Assembly (NCBI GenBank): GCA_023105745.1
Contig: JALGQZ010000009.1
Location: 11,890,564-11,954,563, forward strand
Length of the DNA stretch: 64,000 bases
Origin: Austropuccinia psidii
Taxonomy: Eukaryota > Basidiomycota > Pucciniomycetes > Pucciniales > Sphaerophragmiaceae
Reading direction: 5' to 3'
Position 1 is the first letter of the stretch, and the number at the start of each line of letters is the position of its first letter. Under the pieces are notes generated by a model that worked only from the letters and a program-made list of their open reading frames with translations, made no database searches and was not told where the DNA came from. Positions 23,921 through 36,671 of this stretch are shown in pieces. The translations under genes were made by a program, and so were the position numbers.

Positions 23921-23928
23921 TTTTAATT

Positions 23929-24677
23929 ATGTATATGCCAGTTCTATCAATGTATTGTCTTAGGATAAGAGGGTAAATATTTATATTTTTTTTAATATAG
24001 AAAATATTTGTGAATAAATCCAAATCATCATATATGAAAAGAATCAGATGTATATAAAATGAAAATTCAAGAAGTTTTATCATAAATAAGAAAGAGCTGA
24101 AAAAATATAAAGAATCAGAAGAAATTCTTGGTGAAGATGTAAATATTTTGATAAAGAAAACTAAGGCCAATATTTAATTCAGAAATCTTACAAGTCAAAT
24201 AAGATTAATTTCAATGAAAAACTTTAAAAAGACAATACTAAGAAAAAATTAATAAAAATAATTAAAATCTGAAGTTTAATATATGTTTAATTGAGAAATG
24301 TATTTAAAATAGCTGTGATAAATCGAAATCTTAAGTAAAAATACCATTTGATATTGTTTACTCTTATCTTGACCGACCCCAATTCTTGAACTTTCTGTTC
24401 AATTGAACAAAGGTGGAGTAATCCTGATAATAGGCTCTCTCTAATTGTCTCTCTAAACGTCTTACCACATCTATCAGCTAAAAAGAAGCAGAGAAAAATA
24501 CTCAATATTTCATGAGATTTCTGATCCAGAAGCTTTTCATGTTGAGGGGTGAGTTTACTTTTTGATACATAGAAGCTTTGGGATAGATCTTAATATACTT
24601 AAATTCCACATCTGAAAATGAATTAAAATTCTGGTCAAGAGTCTCTGACTCATCAATTTTTACCAGTTTTAGGAGTT
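23929..24677. other. Spacer between the two minisatellite transposons
   Basis: AT-rich DNA with two short minus-strand frames (99 and 72 codons) and no recognisable domain. Confidence 0.5.
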
Positions 24678-24685
24678 TTTAAGAT

Positions 24686-25980
24686 CGGTGTTGGTAAACA
24701 CACATAAGCCCTTACATGTTTTTACCAATTTATGGCCAAAACACATCAGTTTATAGTAAAAACATGTAAGTGACCTTATTTTTCAAAAAAAAATTCTAAG
24801 GATCAGTTTTTAGGTTATTTTTAATTTTTTTTTGCCATATTTTTCCTGACATGGGATGTCAATATCCACAATTTTTTTCAAATTTCTTTTGGCCAATTTG
24901 GCAAAATGGCCTATTTTTTTAAAAAATTCATTATATATGTTCCCACTTATGAATTTCCATTATTTTTTTAAATAAAGGTCAAAATCTTGAGAAAAAAAAC
25001 CAGAAGCCCAAAATTTGAGGATTCTTTTTTGCCAGGACAATTGTAGGCCCAAAAAGTCCCTTTTTTACATTTTTTTGTTAATGTTTGTAGTTAAATTGAA
25101 AATTCCATTTATGACATCAATTGAATTAAAAATGTAATTTATGAGGAGTGGAAGTTGAAATTCCATTTGTGGAATTAAAAGTACCATTTATGGTATCAAA
25201 GGTGCCATAAATGGCATCAAGAATGACACATAGATTCCATTTATGGCCATAGTATTGGCATAATTGGAATTGAAGCAATTCCATAAATGTAATTTTATGG
25301 CCTTAAAAATGCCATTTATGAATTTAACAATGTCATAAATGGCCTCAACAATGGCATTGCTAAGGCCATTAATGCCATTTTTAAGGCCGTTAACAATGGA
25401 ATGAAGGGCTTTAACAATGCCATAAATGGAATTGTCAATTTCATTTTTGGCCTTAAAAATGCTATTAATGGCCTCAACAATGGCAATAATGGCCTTAACA
25501 ATACCATATATGGCTCTAACAATTCCATTGATGGAATCAATAATGCCATTTATGGCATTAACAATCCCATTAGTGGCATTAAAAATGCCATTTATGGAAT
25601 TTTTATAGCCATTCATTCCATTGTTAATGGCCTTAAAAATGGCATGAATGGCCTTAAATTATTGATTCCATAAATTGCATTGTTGATGCCATTTATGGCA
25701 TTAAAACTCCCATTTTTGGCATTAACAATGCAATTGATGGAATTAATAATGCCCTTTATTGCATTGATAATCCCATTGATAGAATTCAATATGCCATTAA
25801 TGGCATTGATAATTCCCTTTATTGCATTAATGGAATCAGAAATTCCATAAATAGCCATATTTCATTCAAAAACTAACCCTTACGTTTTTTTACCATAACA
25901 TTACATGTTTTTACCAATTGATGGTAAAAACACATAAGGTCTTATATTAACAATTTGCTGAAATGTTTTTACCAATACCC
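24686..25980 (-). mobile_element. Non-autonomous DNA transposon with minisatellite core, copy 2 (inverted)
   Basis: This 1295-bp copy lies in opposite orientation to copy 1 and matches it through the non-repeat arm, for example CCTGACATGGGATGTCAATA. The ends are CGGTGTTGGTAAACACACAT and, inverted, GGGTATTGGTAAAAACAT. Perfect 8-bp target duplications TTTAAGAT lie at 24678-24685 and 25981-25988. The different target sequence shows that it inserted independently and is not half of one large inverted repeat. No transposase is encoded. Confidence 0.86.
25180..25860. repeat. 21-bp palindromic minisatellite (copy 2)
   Basis: This is the same repeat type as in copy 1 but longer, about 680 bp. Cores such as GCCATTTATGGC and GCCATTAATGGC recur. 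Both strands read through as heptad repeats (plus 25401-25673, minus 25616-25188 and 25858-25613). The array-length difference accounts for most of the size difference between the two transposons. Confidence 0.88.
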
Positions 25981-25988
25981 TTTAAGAT

Positions 25989-28329
25989 GTTTGGTTTTGA
26001 TTATTCCTGGTTTGTTCTGATTTTATATAGGAATCTATTCCACTCATTAAAAAATATGAGTGATTTTTACAAGCAAGATTGGTCACCTTCACAACCACTT
26101 GGGTAGTCATGAAGCAGAAACAGTCCTATTTAAAGAAAAGTAATTGGAGGTTAACTATGTGGACTTTTTTGATATTGTAAGAAGTTTTCATTTTTATAAA
26201 ATGCACTTCATTTAATTTACTTTTAATTCGAAATATAAATTCAAATGAAAACTGATTCATTTATTTCAAAAATCAAGTAGATGTCCATGAATTACAATAG
26301 CTAAATGCTTTCCTAGAAAATCCTTTCTGTACTTCCAAAACGATTCCATGAAGCTCTAGGAGCTATTTATTTCTCTAATTATTTTTGATATTAGAAACTA
26401 GAAGATTTTTACATTTTTCATTTCAATTATTTGCAATTAATTCAAATCAACACAAAAATACCTTTTTGTATTTAGCATTAATGAACTACTAAAAGCTCCA
26501 TTTTTTGAACAAAATCAACACAGAATTGTAACTTCAAGCTAAGGCAAGAGTATTTTTTGAATTATTTATTGTTCAATGAACAGAAATTTTGAATTTTTTC
26601 CTGGCTAGGTATAGAAGTCTAATAATGTTCTATATTAATTAAAGGAGAACTTAAGGTTTTCTATTATTCAAACAATTTTCTAAGCATACATAAAAGATAA
26701 GGAGTATTATTGACATTCAGTAAAACAAGTCTTGGATTATTATTTGATACATGATTAAAGTTTCAAAAAGTTGATAAGCAGAAGATATGAATGGAGCTCC
26801 ATTTATTTCTAAATAATAACTTTCTGAAAAAGGCTTATGCTTCACCTTCTTTCTGAATTAGGATAAAATGAGTCAAGCTCATTGAATTATTCATTTTTGG
26901 AAATCTTGCCCCTATGTATCCCTTTATTAGTTTAATTGATATACTTAGAGTACCTTTATAATAAAGCCATTTTTCCATCCATTTGGAATTGACTGGGAAG
27001 ATAAAACAACTTCCCAAAACATTAAATTAGGGTTTTTTTGGAGGTGTGCACTGTCAAAAACAGTTCTTTTTAATTTCTGGATAGTTTATTACCTGTTAGG
27101 ATTTTTTACTTTGATTAAAATTAATTCTTTATATTAAAACAAAGGAATAGTTCTTTTGTTATAATTATTGTATTCATTTTACACATTAATATTTAAAAAG
27201 ACAGCCTTTTTTTTGTAATTTTATACATATATTAAGAATGAAGAAAAAAATTACTTTACAAATTCATAATCATGGTCTCCCCTTCACATACTTAACATAC
27301 TGAAAGAACCCCCATAAGAATATGGGTATTCTGATTATCTTAAAAGATCTTTATCTATAGCTACCAATAATACTTATTCTAAAAAGTAGACTTGTTATAA
27401 CAAGAAATCAAGGTCTAATAAAACATTTACCCCTATCTCTTTGGCATGATTTCTACAAGGAACAGAATGAGGCTTGATGATTTAATCCTCTTTGAGGAGA
27501 GCTATTTTCTTATTAGCATGCATTTACTGTTTTGATTCAATGAAGTAACTAGTGCAGGAGCTATATTGTGCAAAATAAAAATCACATCAAATCTATTGAG
27601 GTGCCAGCCCTAGTAGGCTCTATATAGGAAGGGAAGAGAAGACATATAGCATGATAACATGAGAGCACTCATTCCATAGATGTCTATACTCCTTCTTTCT
27701 TCTTATATTTGTTATTTTCAGATATTTCTTGACTGAAATCGTTTCAAGCCAAAATTGAGTGTGCAATCTCTATATCCATTTTCATTCCCCTTAACTTTCA
27801 TTCAAACATCCATATCTTCTTGAAAGAACTTCTTAATGAATAGTAATATATCTAAGAAACATTTATGTATATGTATTTAATTGAAGAAATTTTTAAAGAC
27901 TAATTATGGTTGCTTTGGTTCAGAGAAGCTCTTTAGTGTTTGAATACACAATTAATCCTATGAGGCCTGATCTTAATATCTTTGGCCATAGGTTTGCTTC
28001 CTTTCTTAATACCTCTTCTATTCATATGTTTTAGAAGGATATAGAAACTTCAGGGCTCTCATAAGGGCTAGAAGGACTTTAATACTCACTGGAAAGAAAA
28101 ATATTTTTTCAAATTCTCTCAGTTTTTTTAGTTAAATAATTAATGAAAGAAGAATTACTCTAGAAATTAATCTATTCTTGTGTTTAAATGAGAAATTAAT
28201 AGTAATGGAAAATTTAAATAAGTATTTTTATTATTTTTTATGTCTTTAAAACCTTTCTATACTTTTTTGATAGAATAATTCAACATTCTGATCCTAATAT
28301 TCTCATTTTTCTTGCCTTGGGGTGAAAAA
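25989..28329. other. AT-rich DNA, nothing recognised
   Basis: Frames are short and no coding similarity or transposon border is visible before the AGGAG duplication at 28330-28334. Confidence 0.5.
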
Positions 28330-28334
28330 AGGAG

Positions 28335-29796
28335 TTTGAGCCTTTGAGATATCACCACATGTCCAAACCTTCCACAAAAAATATTACAGAACTTATTATA
28401 ATAATAATTATTAAAATTATAATATCAAAAACAATTAAAATCAGTAAAGATTCCATAAAAATTCATAAATTCTTGATTATATCATACTCCAATGAATAAA
28501 AAGTTAAAATAAATTACAACATTGGCTTTTCCATCAAGAAATACATATATGACTTCTTCATGTCATATCTGTAAGCCCAATAATTTCTGAGATATTGGGA
28601 TATATGCACTTTTATGATCAATTCATATATTCATGTTTTTTAGCTAATATATTTCAAAATATCAATTATAAAGACTTTATCCAAAATTAAATTTACCACA
28701 AAATGGCTGTAACAATAAATATATAATCCTTTTGGAAATTTATACACAAGGTTAAGAATAATAAGGAGAAATGTTTTCAAAACAGCAATACCAGTCAACC
28801 ACTTAAATTAGAAAGTAGTCCAAAATTAAAATGAAGGATATGTTCTGATCCTACTAGTTCATGCGTGAATAATTATTTAATTTTAACATTATATTCAAGG
28901 TATAACCCCATTAACTCATGGTTTCAAGTCTAAAATAGAAAATCTCAACAATAAAGATGAATTACAAGAAAAATCATCAAAGTTAGTGTTTTGATGATTT
29001 AATGAAATCCTCTTCAGAAATTAGTAAGGATATTCCAAGCTATGATAGTAAACTCTCCAAATTTCTGTTTATCAAAAATCTCAGAAATATTTAAAGATAA
29101 AAGTTAAGGCTTAAAAATGATCATATTTGATCTTTAACTGTAATTTTATTTTAAGTTTGACAGTTGAATAAGAGATAAAACTGGTGGAACTTGGTATTTT
29201 ATTATTAAAAATACCTTAATCCACAAAATTAAGTCATATTCCAAGCTTTTTATCTCAGCGAATTTCAGTTACAGTGACAACTCTAAAAAATGGTGTAATA
29301 ATGAGATAAAAAGATTTGATAATGATGTAGTTATCACCAAAAATTATAATACTTATTTATTCCAGTGGATAAAATCAGTACACATCTACTAAAAGGAATG
29401 ATATCCACCATAAAAAGACCCCTTCTTCCTCTTCTCCCCCTCAGAAACATTAAATAAAAGTTAATACTCTTTATTCTTTATATATAAAACTCTTATATTA
29501 TAAAAGACCAAAGAGGGATTTTTTAGTAATCACTAGCCTTTACCTGATTACATCAATATTGTATTGTGATTTGTGAGCTCCTCTTAAGTTCTCTAAGTCC
29601 ATGTAAGAATTGTAAAAATTTTATTTCTCTCTATTTGTTATTGTAAGTAAAATTTGAATAAGCTGTATTTACATTCTTAGGCCTAAAATCAATAGAAAAT
29701 TATTTAATTAAGTGTTGAAAGTAGGTGATTTTCTATTATTATGATCTTTTTCTCTATTATTATTCTTGAATAAGTCTTTTATCAACATAAGAAGTA
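28335..29796 (+). repeat. 5' LTR, first part
   Basis: It begins TTTGAGCCTTTGAGATAT, a decayed form of the TGTGGGCC start seen in the solo copy at 53083. It aligns with 52094-53082 and 54010-54450, sharing for example CATATCTGTAAGCCCAATAA and CAGTACACATCTACTA. It is cut at 29796 by the PIF/Harbinger element. Confidence 0.85.
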
Positions 29797-30429
29797 GGGG
29801 GTGCCAAACCTAAGAAATCCCAAACTAAAAAAGTGTGGTTTGAGACCCAAATCACACATTCCAATATAAGTGATTTGTTCTCATAAAAACCACTTTTTTA
29901 GCTCAGTCCCCTATATATTTGGAAAAATACCACATTTGTTCCTATACTCATTTAAACCTAACCTAAATACTTGGATATTGAAATGTCCATTTTAAACCTA
30001 ACCACTGCCCTTCTCCAAAACAAAGCTTTCACCCAGCCCCTGGTGAAACCAATCAATTTAAAATTCCATTCACTCCCTGCTTTCCTTAAATTAGTAAATT
30101 ACTGATTTATCACCCACAATAACCATCATTGAAACTTCACACACCCAATGAAGCCAAATAAACACACTCCCAAGAATTCATCTGGCCTTCCCCATCCTTC
30201 AGGTCACTTAGCTTGGCATGATTAATTATGTATTATCAATTAGCTGAGGCATAAATCAAACTTTGATGCATACTTTGGAACCAGTGGTGCACATTGGTGG
30301 TAAAGACACCCTCAAGTAAAAAGAATTAATTTTATCTTATGGCCATTGATGTCAATAAAAACTCATGACACTGGTTGAATCTCAGTACAACAAGCATTCA
30401 TGATTGATGGTGTACATATAAGAGAAAAT

Positions 30430-31430
30430 ACACAACAGCAAAGCAGTATGATAATTTAACTGGGGCTGGTCTCACAGAAGCTGATGAGAAAAAAGGAGTT
30501 CATACTATGTCTGATAAGCTTAAAAGTATATTCCCATGTTTTGAAGAAATGGATGAACTCTTTGCCCATAAGCCAAATGTGACTCCACTAGCAACTCATT
30601 ATTCTCAAGAGTTTGGATTGATTTCAAAGGAGGAATAGGAAGAACCAATGGAACAGGAAATAAGATATCATACAATATTTCATGATTTGTGCTAAATTCT
30701 GATGTCTTGTTTCATTTCAGGATTTGGGAATAACAGAGGAGTGAAATATCACTATTCAACCAAATATGGATATTGTTTAAGATAACTTGAATGACAATGT
30801 GGAAGATCCCAAAGTAAGATTTATATCAACTCTGAAATATTTTGTCTTCTGATATAGGATAAGATGTATGGTTCATCCCAAAAGAGAAAACATATTTCAA
30901 GCTTCAATCTAAATAACACCAGGGGCTCACAGAAGAGGTTTTATGATGTTTTGTCTCCAAGTTACTTAGAGATCATTATTTATTGGAAAAAATGTTGGTA
31001 GGTGATTTAATTATTCTGATGCTAATGCAGACTATTGAATCTTTTTAGGGTGAGAGGCTCATGATGAGGCCCAGTGAGAATTGGATAAACAGAAGTGTAA
31101 TGAAGAATGGAGTGCTCAGATTATGAGAACTGGAAAACAGAGATTAATGAAGGAGATGGAAATTTCATTTGAACAGGAAAGAAAATTCTGAATGCAGAAA
31201 GATGGAGCAGTCAAAAATACAATCAAAAACCGATTTTGATATGGCCAAAGAGGCAAAAAACCTCTATTTCAAGAAAGAAAAATGGAAAAAGGAGGTTGTG
31301 ATGCATGAAGAACAACAGAACATGTACTTTAGTATAGCAGCATTGAATTCCTCCCATCCAATTTCAGAGTTAGAGTGGATTCTCAATCTCATTAAAACAA
31401 GAATTCATGTAAGTGTGTTTTATTAGATAT
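30430..31430 (+). pseudogene. PIF/Harbinger accessory (Myb/SANT-like) protein remnant
   Basis: Fragments read DNLTGAGLTEADEKKGVHTM and then PCFEEMDELFAHKPNVTPL near 30450-30600, like the DNA-binding accessory protein of PIF/Harbinger elements in fungi. A later exon-like frame (31169-31426) is charged and helical (DFDMAKEAKNLYFKKEKWKK), a probable coiled coil ending in a SELEWILNL motif. Stops at about 30637 and several gaps break the frame. Introns are possible. Assignment rests on remembered family features. Confidence 0.55.
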
Positions 31431-32025
31431 TTTTCCTGCAATATGAGTGGTTATATTTGATGATAGGATTGGTTCCCCCATACAGATGCATTTTTAATGT
31501 CAAGGGTAAATGACCAACGCATATTACAATTTTTGGAGGTTTGATTCAACACTTTAGGTGGATTCTCACATGATATGAGTATTTATATTCATAGATTCAA
31601 ATCTTCAACCTCAAATAAAGTTGTTTTTTATGGCATGGTCAGTCTTTGAAATTCTTTTTGTTGCAATTAATGAAATTTACAATTTCCAGTGAGTAAACAG
31701 AGGCTATGGTAATTTTGACTTTCCATAAAAACAAATTGTTTTTAAAATGCAGAAAATGTGATTCTAGTAAGAGAAGCAACTTGATATCTTTTTGAGGTTG
31801 AGAGTATTCCATCCCTTTTAAAATTAACCACTTTATTTTTGAAGCCAAATACTAAAATTTTCATTTTAGTAATCTATTTTATCAGTTCTTTTGAAAATTA
31901 AATCCCCCAGCGTAAATTAATAGATTAAATTCAAAATTCCAATCTTATTGAAATATAATCATATATTATAATCCATTCAGCTTTTTCATAGGAACAGTAC
32001 TTGTAAGCCCATACACTGCCACTTA
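31431..32025. other. Spacer inside the PIF/Harbinger element
   Basis: AT-rich, with no coding remnant recognised. A 69-codon minus-strand frame at 31848-31639 is probably fortuitous. Confidence 0.4.
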
Positions 32026-32640
32026 TCATAATTTTCTGGAACTAATGTTCTTTCATTATAACAAAACTTCTGGTTTTTCCTTTGGAGACTAATGTTTTGT
32101 ACAAGTTATTGTCACACTTAAATAACCAAGGGTACTTCAGGTGTTTCAATTTGAATATTCCTTATGTGATGAAATATTATCATATAAACTTGAGCTGTTT
32201 CACCACCAGCCACACCACCAATCCCACATCACCACCACAACCACCTCCATGAACAATCCAACACCTTAACAACCTCCACAACCTCCACCAATCCAACACC
32301 ACTACCACTACCATCACCAACACTTACACTTATCATAATTTCCTGGAACTAATTTTCTTTTTTATCAAAATAATTCTGCTGTTGTCCTTTGGTGACTAAT
32401 CTTTTGCACAAGCTATTTTCATGCTTCAATAACCAAGGGTATGTCAAGTTTTTCAATTTTAATATTTCCTATTTAATCAAATATTCTCATACTAACATCA
32501 ACTTTTGCACCACCTCCACCTCCATGAATGATCCAACACCACTACCACCAATACAACACCAAAATCACATCCACTGATTCATCACCGTTCAACCACCACC
32601 TCCACCCTCTACATCAACATTCAACCACCACCAATCCAAC
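32026..32640 (+). repeat. About 305-bp tandem duplication with CCA-rich tails
   Basis: Two head-to-tail units begin CACTTATCATAATTTYCTGG (near 32026 and 32328) and share AATAACCAAGGGTA. Each ends in a CCACCA/CCAACACC-rich low-complexity tail. The units have diverged by substitutions and small indels. The tail resembles a (CCA)n/(CAAC)n microsatellite. Confidence 0.8.
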
Positions 32641-34300
32641 ACCTCAACAATCTGCACCACCAATTAATTGCCTCAACCACCTCCACCATTGACCAATAAC
32701 CTTTTTTTTCTCCTAAAATGATGTTCTTTTTTGATACAATACTGATAATAGTTTTTATCTTTGTTTGAATTTAGGGGAGGAATAATTTATATTGGGAATA
32801 TATTACCTAGTCTCCATTCATGAAATCCCATTCCAAAAATAACCCCCCCCTTCCTTATCCTTTCCTCATAAATCATCTGATAATTTGACTGTTGTGACTC
32901 AACCAAATGACCAGATTATTTCCAATGAGTTGAATGTGACCAACCTCTCTTTAATTCCTCATGAAGGGATGCCTGTTGGGACTCAACCTCACAATCATAA
33001 CAGTTTAATGGCTGAGAAATCTCTAAATCATACTCACTCAAAGTCCAGGCAACAAGGAAGAATTCTTGGCTATATGAGCCAAAACGCAGGCCACCTTGGC
33101 CTTTATAATCCCAACTTCTCCATACTCACACTAAACAAGAAGAAAGATTATAATTCCTCCTAGCTGAAACTTCCTCCACAAAAGATCCTACCCAGAACCT
33201 CTGTACTCATTAATAAACATAACAAGCCCTATTTTCCAATTCTCATGTATCAAATCCACCTATTCAGTAGTCCAACACCAGTCTTCCATCAATTTCAAAA
33301 ATTGATCATCACAATGAATAAGCTTTCCAAAAACTGTCAAAATATCATCCACACACACTGATATGCTTGATGCCATTATGAAAGGAATATAATTTTGTCA
33401 GGGTTCAGATTCTGAGAAGTCAGCTGGGGTTTATGAAAGGAAGGATGGTTCAACCAAAAAAACAATTTATGAAGATAATAAGGAATTGTCATAAAATCAA
33501 GTATTTTATGAAGTCATTCACTCCCAAATCCAATGATTTTCAGATAAGGCACTTGAATACAATCAATAAATTATTACTGAAGCCAATTTGCCAGATTTCA
33601 GTCAATTTGAATGGCACCACAACACATCACCCAATTTCAAAACTTATTCAAATGTTATATTTACTCCTAATGTCTTCCACATTAAACCAAATACCAATAG
33701 GAAATCAATGCATTAACTTATGGTATATTCTATTTTATCAATAAAAAATATTGAATTCCAATTCCAACAAATTTCACACCCTCTGGCCATGGATTATTCT
33801 TTTCCAACCATAAATTCATCTTTTATTTTTCCAAAAAAGAGGGAATTGTTGAAATACTATGGAAAACCTCTGAAATTCTTCACCAAAAGAGTTTCTTGAG
33901 AACACCAATACATCACAAACTTTGGCTGTTTTTTTCAAATGAACAAGAAGCTGTTTAATACTGGACAAAAATTTAAACAACTAACCTCTGAAGAAATTCA
34001 TTCAAAGGTAAATGGTCCAATAATGAAAAATGAACAGGATAACAAAATATTAAATAAAAAAAATTAAATATTTTGGATCATATATTTCCACATTTGATAT
34101 TTATCATCTAATTCCATTCTTAACATTTATCATTCCATACAAATAGATTGAAACTGTATTACACATATTAGTCTTGACTCAATTTTCTTTTCAAATTCAC
34201 ATTTTTTATGAATCTTATGAGTCATAAGTGCTTTTAAATCATACTTTAATTGATAATTTAACCAATCCAAATTGTAGGGCTTGCCTCTTTCATGAATATT
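32641..34300. other. Unassigned interior of the PIF/Harbinger element
   Basis: Two plus-strand frames occur, 32885-33163 (92 codons) and 33433-33744 (103 codons). They have no recognisable domain, and both lack Cys or His clusters. They may be exons or decayed cargo of the element, or chance frames. Confidence 0.35.
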
Positions 34301-35620
34301 CAAATGCCCATTTTCATCATCTTGTGCTATGATATTTTGGAGCTTGGGGGGTCATTATTCTCATATAAATCACTCCATTGGTCACCTACCTGTGCTAATA
34401 GATTATGAAATATAACACAGGTTGCCACTTACTGTAAAAAACCTTGTACTTTTTGCACATTACAAATTTGGTTTTGCATCTCACATGAAGATTACCACCA
34501 CTCTTTCAAAACATCAATTTAATGTTCAATCTTTACTCTTGATCTTTCCAAACATAGATTGGATTTTTAATTATCTTCTGAGTTGGATTTTGCACCTTTT
34601 TATTCTTTCACAATCTAATGTGAGGTTGTGTATGCTGAATCTGCAAGTGGATATTGATATTTTCCATAATATTAATGTGTATCTTTGGAGATTTTCATAT
34701 TTTGGTACACATTTGAACTATGGATAGACCCAGCACATCCAACATGAAGTGCAATAAACACTCTGTTGACATCAAAAACTCATTGAATTGACATTGAATA
34801 CCTAGTTCACAACTATTATTGGTTCAAATATGGTTCAATACAATATAAATAGAATAAATACCTCCTCTTGTGATAAAAGTATTTCTCACCACCTCTGGGT
34901 GGCCTATGGGAAAAAGTTATAAGAATAACATCTATAAATCCCACCCATCCAGGAAGCCCTTTGGCTTGCATTACTTTGGAGGTCTCCAATTGCTTTTGTG
35001 AATTGGAACACTTAATATATTCCTTTTTATAATTGATTAATACTTGTATTATAAGCTGTGTATATAATACAATGGCCCATGACTAACTCCAAATAGTATT
35101 CCTAGTTTTCTCAAAGAGGCCCCATTCCCATTTAATGCTAATTGTGCTAATGCTACAGCCAATTGTATTGCTAGATATCTTTGTTTGAACCTTGATGAAT
35201 TATGAAAAAACTTTATCATCTTGAATCAAGTCAGCTAACCCTTGAAAAGCTTAATGAGTAGCTGGCTGAGTTGTTTGAAGTTATGACTTGATAAGTGGAA
35301 CAAATCACTGGAGGTGTATATATATGTGGAAGGATTAGTTTTTCAGGGTCTAATAAACCTGTGTGTACTGAGGTGGTGTAATAGCTATACCTCTTCCTCC
35401 AGTTCAGAATCAATATGGTATTCCATGAGAAGGATATTCTTCATGGTATTTAGTTGATGAAGTAATGGGGTTCTTGCAGATGTTTTGGAAGTTTTTGATG
35501 TTTATATATCTGATAAGAAATATTCTTTTTAAATTCCATTCAAAGTATTGTGTCTAAAGAATTTTTTGCATTTCCCAAATTATTAAGAAAAGCTAAAGCT
35601 CCTTAGTGAGCTTATTGTGC
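34300..35620 (-). pseudogene. PIF/Harbinger DDE transposase remnant
   Basis: On the minus strand near 35000-34860, QAKGLPGWVGFIDVILI followed by GGEKYFYHKRRY aligns with QAEGLPGCIGFIDGSLIPL and DGEAYFDCKKR of the copy at 63.8 kb. The first catalytic Asp is kept (FID). The conserved DGE motif has become GGE. A later motif, PLADSAY (second Asp region), and VLKERWW (third acidic region) follow in order, consistent with DDE_Tnp_4 nucleases. Many stops make it non-functional. Confidence 0.75.
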
Positions 35621-35824
35621 ACCATTTCTAGAAATTTGGCCATGAGAGTCTGGGATTTCAAGTGTTATACTTTGGTATTTGAAGCCAAAAAGCCACACTT
35701 TTATATTTTCAAAATACCACAGGTCAGGGGGTGTGGTATTTGCAAAATCCCAAAAACTAAATGCCGCATTTCAGGAAAGAAAATCACAATTTCAAATGCA
35801 GGAATTAATAGCTTTGACATCCCT

Positions 35825-36149
35825 AAGTAATTATATTAATATATAACTTTAATATTGGTAATATTTCCATTATTAAATAACAATATTCCACACACTTATT
35901 CTTGTTTTGTAACAATAATAAATTTACATAAATATGTTTATTTACTGAATATTAATATATTTATTTTATAAGAGAATTAATAATATTTCATTATTTTTAA
36001 ATAATATAAATATTTTACGCCATAATTATCATAAGATCTTATTACTATAGCTAATTTTAAGCTTATTATTCAGTTCTATTAGGAGATTCAGAGTACAATA
36101 AGGAAAATATTAGTAATCTTTAGTCATTTTTTCATGCTCAAACCTTACA
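35825..36149 (+). repeat. 5' LTR, second part
   Basis: It continues the LTR after the PIF/Harbinger insertion. It matches 53690-54004 and 54490-54830, for example GATTCAGAGTACAATAA and the closing CTCAAACCTTACA. The end ACA at 36149 marks the LTR border. Confidence 0.8.
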
Positions 36150-36671
36150 TTTGAGGGCCTGACCATGATATTTGATTTAATGAAATTATAAAAAGATTTA
36201 GATTGGGTTTATCCAATAAGAAATTATATTTATAATCCTCATTCATATAATAACTTGATAGTTATTGAATTTAAAAGCTATTGAGGCATTTGGAAAGTAA
36301 TAATTTTACTGTCTTACATGTGGTTTTTCACATCATTAGACTTGAAAGGCCTTTCTTTGAGTAACTCTAGAAATTGAACAAGATATTGATAAATTGTAAG
36401 CATGAATCTATATTATTATCTAATTGAATAATCATATTATTATTTGTTCAAAAAGTAAAAGGACAAACACAAATAGAAATCATTTTATTCTCTTTTTACT
36501 TATTTCTTTTATAAAAAAAAGAATGGAACAAATTGTTTATGTGGAAATTTTCATATCTTTGTAGAAATACCCTTTTTATAAAAAGATTTGTATTTATTTG
36601 TCTTTTTTAGTATTCAAAGATATCCCAACAGAGGATAACCAAACTACTGTTGAAATATTAGCAGAATAAAC

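Larger units (their letters stand above)
29797..35824. mobile_element. PIF/Harbinger DNA transposon nested in the LTR
   Basis: The left end GGGGGTGCCAAACC and the right end (inverted) AGGGATGTCAAAGC are related terminal repeats. They match the left end of the copy at 62995 (GGGGGTGTCAAAG). AAGTA occurs on both sides (29792-29796 and 35825-35829). Inside are two converging decayed genes: a Myb/SANT-like accessory ORF on the plus strand at left and a DDE transposase on the minus strand at right. That pairing is typical of PIF/Harbinger. Length is about 6.0 kb. Confidence 0.8.

Noticed and set aside
22970..25860. CRISPR-like array
   Set aside because: The repeats have no unique spacers of constant length and the sequence is eukaryotic; it is a minisatellite.
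22813..25980. One large fold-back element made of two inverted arms
   Set aside because: Each arm has its own terminal repeats and a different perfect 8-bp target duplication, so there are two insertions.
32160..32640. CCA-rich stretch as a His/Thr/Pro repeat protein
   Set aside because: Stops interrupt every frame and the sequence forms two tandem non-coding units inside a transposon.
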